Source of the DNA: Diogma glabrata
Taxonomy: Eukaryota > Arthropoda > Insecta > Diptera > Cylindrotomidae
Reading direction: 5' to 3'
Length of the DNA stretch: 64,000 nucleotides
NCBI GenBank assembly: GCA_963693315.1
Contig: OY856186.1
Coordinates: 384,126,215-384,190,214, forward strand
In this document: positions 58,413 to 64,000 of the stretch, piece after piece
How positions within the stretch are numbered: position 1 is the stretch's first letter
Layout of the letters: each line of letters begins with the position of its first letter
Notes under the pieces: model-generated
What the model was told of the DNA's origin: nothing
Database searches by the model: none
What the model saw: only the letters and a program-made list of their open reading frames with translations
Translations under genes and position numbers: made by a program

Positions 58413-59690
58413 TTAACTTCCCGATATGGGAAGTTATTGTTTTTGGGTCGATTTCCGAAATCGGAATTTTTTTGATATCTTTACGTTTTATGACCTCCTG
58501 AAGCTGTTTAGACTATTTTTAGCTGGCAGTCTGTATGTGTGTGTGTGTGTATGTATGTGTATATCGCTGTGTGGATAATTTCTGCCCAACGCTTTCTCAA
58601 CAAGGGATGGGTCGATTTTAACGAAAATAGTCGCAATCGATGTATCTTGTCGTAACTGAGAGCCCAGTCCTTTTCTAGCGAAATTAAATCATTTGTTTTT
58701 TAGTGGTTTCCAAAAAACTGAAAATAATCTCTTGCAAATATCATAAGATTAATAAATAATGCTATCAAGGTCATAAAAGCTTCCATATTGTTTGTCATCA
58801 TGTGAGACATTTATAATGACATTTGTATAAACAATTGCTATCTTAGTTTTTGAGATTTTTAACAAAATGTGAAAAAACTACGTGTTATTTTCTTTATGCA
58901 AACGAATGATATCTGGATGAAACTTTTGTATGTAAATGAGCTACAACCGCATCCGGGTTTACTTGAATATCAAAGACCTGAGTTATTTTCTAAATTTGAC
59001 AAAAAGGTCAGAGGTTCGAGAGTAGATTGCCTGGTCAACTGTTTATTAACTTCCCGATATAAGAAGTTATTGTTTTTGGGTCGATTTTCGAAATCGAAAT
59101 TTTTATAATATCTTTACGTTTCAAGACCTCCTGAGGCTGTTTAGGCTATTTTTATCTGGCAGTATGTATGTGTGTGTGGGTATGTGCATGTGTTTTACCG
59201 TATGTGGACAAGCATTTGTCTAACGCTCTCTCAACAAAGGATGATCCAATTTCATTTTCAATGGTCACAATCGATATATCTTGGCGTAACTTACAGCCCA
59301 GTCCTTTTCTAATGAAATCAGTTCATTTATTTTTTAGAGGTTTCCAAAAAACTGAATATCATCTCTTGCAAGTATTACTAGAATAAATAATGCTATCAAG
59401 ATCATTTACCTCCCATTTTGTTTGTCATCATGTCAGCCATTTATAATGACATTTGTATAAACAATTGCTATCTTACTTTTTGAGTTTTTTTAAGAAAATT
59501 TGAAAAATAGGTGTTATTTTCATTACGCAAACGCATGAGAACTTGATGAAACTTTTGAATTAAAATGAGCAGCAAACACTTTCGGTTTTATTTGAATATG
59601 GAAAATGTGCTATTTTGAATCAGCTATTTTCAAAATTTGGCAAATGAGTCGGGGAGGATGTCTGTGGTTCGTTGAAAAACTTTTATTTTA
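58413..59690 (+). repeat. Two 634-bp tandem units with TAACTTCCC hairpin
   Basis: Units start at 58413 and 59047 with TAACTTCCCGATAT and continue with TTATTGTTTTTGGGTCGATT, GACCTCCTGA, a TGTGTGTG tract and CAGCCCAGTCCTTTTCTA-type sequence. In the first unit TAACTTCCC-GATAT-GGGAAGTTA is a perfect hairpin; the second unit has lost the right arm (AAGAAGTTA). Confidence 0.88.
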
Positions 59691-60097
59691 GACTTCTCAG
59701 TCTTGACATTTAATTTTGTTGAAACTTAGAGCATAAGTATTTTGTAATGTTTATAGTAGTTTTGCAACTTGCTGCTTTTGTAATGTTCGAAGTCAAAGTG
59801 GGGGACAAAAAAATAAACACACTTTTTTGGAAATAACTTAAAAACTAAGCAGTCGATAATTCATTGAAATGTCTTTTTGAAATATTTGGATTTTTTTTTG
59901 ATTTTTTTAAACCAAACTCGATTCTTTAAAACAAACTTTTGTTTGACTATCTCCTTATCAATGTCCATAGAATATTGATAAAAAATAATATTCATAATTT
60001 TCTTATTGTCAGTAATCGTAATGATGATAAATTGTAATGTAATGATAAATTGTCAAATTTTGCGAATGAAAATTTGTCTTTCTACTTACGTTTTATG

Positions 60098-62810
60098 AAA
60101 AAAAAATATTGCGACGCTGATGCATAGGCTGACTTCACCACAGCTCTGGAAACATATTGTTCTGGATATATAATGAGCTAGTATCCATAAAATACTTGCA
60201 TTAAAAGCTAACCAATATTATGGACTTCGTAGTTCTAATAATAAAAATATTAAAGCAGGCAGTAGTATCCCAACAAACATAAATTCTGTTGTACGAGAAA
60301 AAGTAAAAAAAATTTTATCGGAAGTGACAAAGCGGAAGTTAGGATGCAGAACTGTTGTAAACCGTACTAAATGTGTATGTACCAAATTTCATCCAACTCG
60401 ATTATCAGGTACAGAAGTTATTGAGCTTCCAAAATAACAGGTGCTTGGAGGACCCAATACCACTTTGTTCACTATCGCTAAAAAAACTAATCATTTCCTT
60501 GCCATACATATTTGCATCTTTTTGCAAAGTGTAATCAAAATTACTTAACGAACGAATGTTGTATGCTTCCAACAAACATTGAAACAATAAACAGGTGTTC
60601 GGGAGGACCCCACCACTTATCCCAATATTGTCCAAAAACTAGTCAATTTTTTGTCAATAAAGTCTTTATCTTTTTTCAAAGTGTCATCAAAATTGATTAA
60701 TGAATGAAATCTGTATGCTCCCAACAAACTTTAAAAACCAAGTGTAAAAAGCCAGCAGTTGTATGGTAGATCCCCCGCCACTTTGATCAATGTGTCCCGA
60801 AAGATGATAATTATCTTCTTACACTAATTGAAACCTTTCCATAAGTTTTATCATAATCACTTCATTATTGTAGGCTGTAGTGTGCATAAAGATACTGAAA
60901 AAACTGCCAACAATTAAAACAAATTTTTTTTTACCGGAAGTAAAAAACAGTTGGGATGCAGAATTTTTGTAAATCATACTAAATGCTTATGTACAAAGTT
61001 TTATCCAATTCGATTATCAGGTACAGATGTTATTGAGCTTTAAAAAAAACAGGTGTATGGGACACCCCCCCACCACTTTGTTCACTATAGCTCAAAAACT
61101 AATCAGTTCTTTGCCATACATGTTTGCATTTTTTTCCAAAGTGTCATCCAAATTGGTTTACGAACGAATGCTGTGTGCTCCCAACAAACATTGAAAAAAT
61201 GCTTACCACTTATCCCAATATTGTCCAAAAACTAATCAGTTCCTTGTCATTTAAGTTTCCATCTTTTTCTAAAGAGTCATTAGAATTGATTAATGAATGA
61301 AGTCTGTATGCTCCCAACAAACTTTAAAAACAAAGTGTGAAAAGTCAGCAGTTGTATGGTAGACCCCCCCCCCCCCCGCCACTTTGATCAATGTGTCCCA
61401 AAAGATGATAATTATCTTCTTACACTAATTGAAACCCTATTCCATAAGTTTCATCATAATCACTTCATTATTGTAGGCTGTAGTGTGCACAAAGACACTG
61501 AAAAAACTTCAAAAAAGTACAAAAAAAATTTTTTTACCGGAAGTGAAAAACCGGAAGTTGGGGTGCAGAACTATTTTAAACCGTACTACATACTCATGTA
61601 CCAAGTTTCATCCAATTCGCTTATCAGGTACAGAAGTTATACAGCTTTCAAAAAAACAGGTGCTCCAGGGCCCCCCCACCACTTTGTTCACTATCGCTCA
61701 AAAACTAATCAGTTCTTTGTCATACATGTTTGCATCTTTTTCCAAAGTGTCATCAAAATTCGTTTACGAACGAATGCTGTGTGCTCCCAACAAACATTGA
61801 AAAAAGTGTGACACATTAAACAGGTGTTCGGGAGGACCCCCACCACTTATTCCAATATTATCCAAAAACTAATCAGTTCTTTGTTACTTAAGTCTCCATC
61901 ATTTTCCAAAGTGTCATTAAAATAAATCAATGAACGAAGTCTGTATGCTCCCAACAAACTTTAAAAACAAAGTGTGAAAAGTCAGCATTTGTATGGTAGA
62001 CCCCCCACCACTTTGATCAATGTGTCCCAAAACATGATAATTATCTTTTCACACTAATTGGAACCCTATTCCATAAGTTTCATCATAATCACTTCATTAT
62101 TGTAGGCTGTAGTGTGCATAAAGACACTGAAAAAACTTCAAAAAAGTACAAAAAATTTTTTTTACCGGAAGTGAAAAACCGGAAGTTGGGATGCAGAACT
62201 ATTGTAAACCGTACTACATACTCATGTACCAAGTTTCATCCAATTCGCTTATCGGGTACAGAAGTTATAGAGCTTTAAAAAAAACAGGTGCTCCAAGGAC
62301 CCCCTACCACTTTGTTCACTATCGCTCAAAAACTAATCAGTTCTTTGTCATACATGTTTGCGTCTTTTTCCAAAGTGTCATCAAAATTCATTCACGAATG
62401 AATGTTTTATGCTCCCAACAAACATAAAAACTTTGTGGAAAAAACCACCTGTTGTATGGTGGACCCCCCAACCCTTTATCCAATGTGCTCCAAAATTTGA
62501 CAAAATTTTTCTCATGTTATTTAAAAGCTTTTCGCAACGTTTCATGAAAATCGATCGGTAATTGTAGGCTACAGTAGGGATAAACACCTGAAAAAAAAAC
62601 TTTTTAACCGGAAGTGACAAACCGGAAGTTGGTATGCAGAAATATTGGAAACAGTATTAAAACCTTATATACTTAGTTTCAATAAGATCATAGCTCGGGA
62701 TCAGAAGTTATTCAAGATTTAAACTTAGAGGTGTTCGGGAGTGTTCTATTTTCAAGTGAACCTGTATCATTTGCCAAAGTTTCATCAAGATCCTATGCAG
62801 AAAACTCACC
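60098..62810 (+). repeat. Duplicated repeat block, copy 2
   Basis: Starts at the same base as copy 1 (A-run then AATATTGCGACGCTGATGCA) and runs through the same order of segments but with fewer 629-bp units. A C14 run at about 61364-61377 expands a GACCCCCC segment. Confidence 0.9.
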
Positions 62811-62973
62811 CACCCACCCACCCACCCACACACAGACGTACACCAAAATTTTTATTGGCTATTTGGATAGAGGATGGTGCAAAACAAAAGAAAAAACAAA
62901 ATTTGGGGTATGTAAGATTTTTTTTTCACGATCGATTGCATTACTTCACACAATTTAAAATTGTGGTGAAGTA
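62702..62973. repeat. Left arm of a large inverted repeat
   Basis: TCAGAAGTTATTCAAGATTT through (CCCA)n and GGCTATTTGGATAGAGGATG to a palindrome TTACTTCAC ... GTGAAGTAA (62940-62973). Mirrors 63671-64000, which retains about 60 bp (CCATTTTGTCCAAATTTGAA) lost here. Confidence 0.92.
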
Positions 62974-63670
62974 AAAAAACGTGAATTCCAAAAACAAGCA
63001 ATATAGTTGCACGAATCATGGATGACAACTCATCAAAATATGTCAAAACAAAATTCAATAAGAGACCTAATAAAATTTTTTTTTGTTTTTACGGCACAAA
63101 CATATAAAATTTTTCTAAACTGCACTAATTTAATTGGCACTAATAAAAAAATTAAGCTAATTGATTTAAAAAATTAACTAAATTAAAAAAATTTCTACGT
63201 AATTCTAATGGAAAACGTGAATTTCAAAAAAATTCATTTTTATTTTTGATCTTCACGAAGGAAATTCAATATGACAATTGCACAAATAAGAGGCCATCAT
63301 GGAGACAAATTCAAGTATTTATACTATATTCATAACATCGAAACATCGAATTCTTATCGCTGCGGCTGGTCTCATGCAGAAAATAAGAACATTAGATGAG
63401 AATTTATTTGCCGTTGCGTGTTACGTTTTCGAGTTTGCACTGAAAAAAACATGTCCTATTTCCAATCGAAATGCAATTGTTTCAACCTCACCGTGCGGTC
63501 ACATATGGCGAATCAAACTACGAAATTCCTTCAACAACTCTACAATTATAAATCGATGAAGTTGAGACAATCACACGAAATATTTATGTGAAAATAAAAT
63601 ATAGTTCAATTAATCTCAAATACTTAAACTTTAAAATGAAAAATTCATGATATAAGGCCAAAGAAATTTT
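62974..63670. other. Spacer between inverted arms
   Basis: About 700 bp of AT-rich sequence containing an 86-codon plus-strand frame, described separately. Confidence 0.6.
63299..63559 (+). CDS. Hypothetical small ORF in the inverted-repeat spacer
   Basis: An 86-codon frame starting METNSSIYTIFITSKHRI, with IAAAGLMQKIRTLDENLFAV and ACYVFEFALKKTC. Composition is less AT-rich than its flanks. I recognise no family, signal peptide or metal-binding motif. It is the only sizeable frame in the spacer between two long inverted arms, so cargo of a transposable element is possible; chance is also possible. Confidence 0.25.
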   Translation: METNSSIYTIFITSKHRILIAAAGLMQKIRTLDENLFAVACYVFEFALKKTCPISNRNAIVSTSPCGHIWRIKLRNSFNNSTIINR

Positions 63671-64000
63671 TACTTCACCACAATTTTAAATTGTGTGAAG
63701 TAATGCAATCTATCGTGAAAAAAAAAATCTTACATACCCCAAATTTTATTTTATCTTTTGTTTTGGACCATCCTCTATCTAAATAGCCAAAAAAAAATTT
63801 GGTGTACGTCTGTGTGTGGGTGGGTGGGTGGGTGGGTGGGTGGTTGGGTTGGTTGAGTTTTCTGCATAGGATCTTGATGAAACTTTGGCAAATGATACAG
63901 GTTCACTTGAAAATGGAAGATCTGGATTCATTTCAAATTTGGACAAAATGGCGGGGGGTCTCCCGCACACCTCTAAGTTTAAATCTTGAATAACTTCTGA
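63671..64000. repeat. Right arm of the large inverted repeat (continues past window)
   Basis: Reverse complement of 62702-62973 from the palindrome outward, including a (GGGT)n tract at about 63816-63845. It implies that an inverted copy of the CCGGAAGT repeat block begins here. Confidence 0.92.

Noticed and set aside
62810..62840. (CCCA)n as a functional motif
   Set aside because: Simple microsatellite, mirrored as (GGGT)n in the inverted arm.

Overview
The window looks like a repeat-rich, AT-rich stretch of an arthropod (most likely insect) nuclear genome. The grounds are the mixture of Ty3/gypsy, piggyBac and non-LTR elements, tRNA-derived short repeats, MITE- and Helentron-like elements, long microsatellites, and the absence of operons or any clearly recognisable host gene. 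The species cannot be named from the sequence. Everything below was read by eye; no search or folding program was run.

Layout. 1-3028 (minus) is an uninterrupted gag plus the start of pol of a Ty3/gypsy retrotransposon running off the left edge. 3029-7513 holds its possible leader: an orphan 194-codon ORF, an array of short AAACCA..TGGTTT dyads, two tRNA-Lys primer-binding-like sites, and an inverted pair of a dispersed ~1 kb LTR-like repeat that recurs at 50942-51975. 7513-12834 is a homogeneous 453-bp satellite, two units in one orientation and about ten in the other. Every unit carries a complete hammerhead ribozyme motif; this is the most striking feature of the window.

13435-14737 and 43664-44333 are two copies of a Helentron/HINE-like element with an internal (TA)n. 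15109-19770 is a decayed piggyBac transposase gene with a decayed gypsy pol (17030-19225, minus) in its middle. 19757-24108 and 60098-62810 are two copies of a block of CCGGAAGT-containing tandem repeats; in the first, 629-bp units are arranged A-B-A-B. 24193-26090 (minus) is a dead LINE, itself split by a short insertion with 108-bp direct terminal repeats and an 11-bp target duplication.

26100-60000 is mainly AT-rich non-coding sequence (intergenic or intronic) with islands of repeats: a 300-bp dimeric repeat containing TGGCGCCCAAAA (two loci), a tandem repeat with tRNA-like heads (35127-35560), a ~1-kb nested palindrome (33566-34575), a 949-bp (TATGT)n array, a 101-bp tandem array split by a truncated LINE, a tRNA-Lys-like pseudogene with an encoded CCA end, and ~300-bp and 634-bp tandem repeats. 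The right edge (62702-64000) is the left part of a larger inverted repeat continuing past the window.

No set of host genes working together can be described. The coherent systems are selfish ones: the gypsy gag-pol pair, and the ribozyme satellite, which could generate unit-length RNAs if transcribed.
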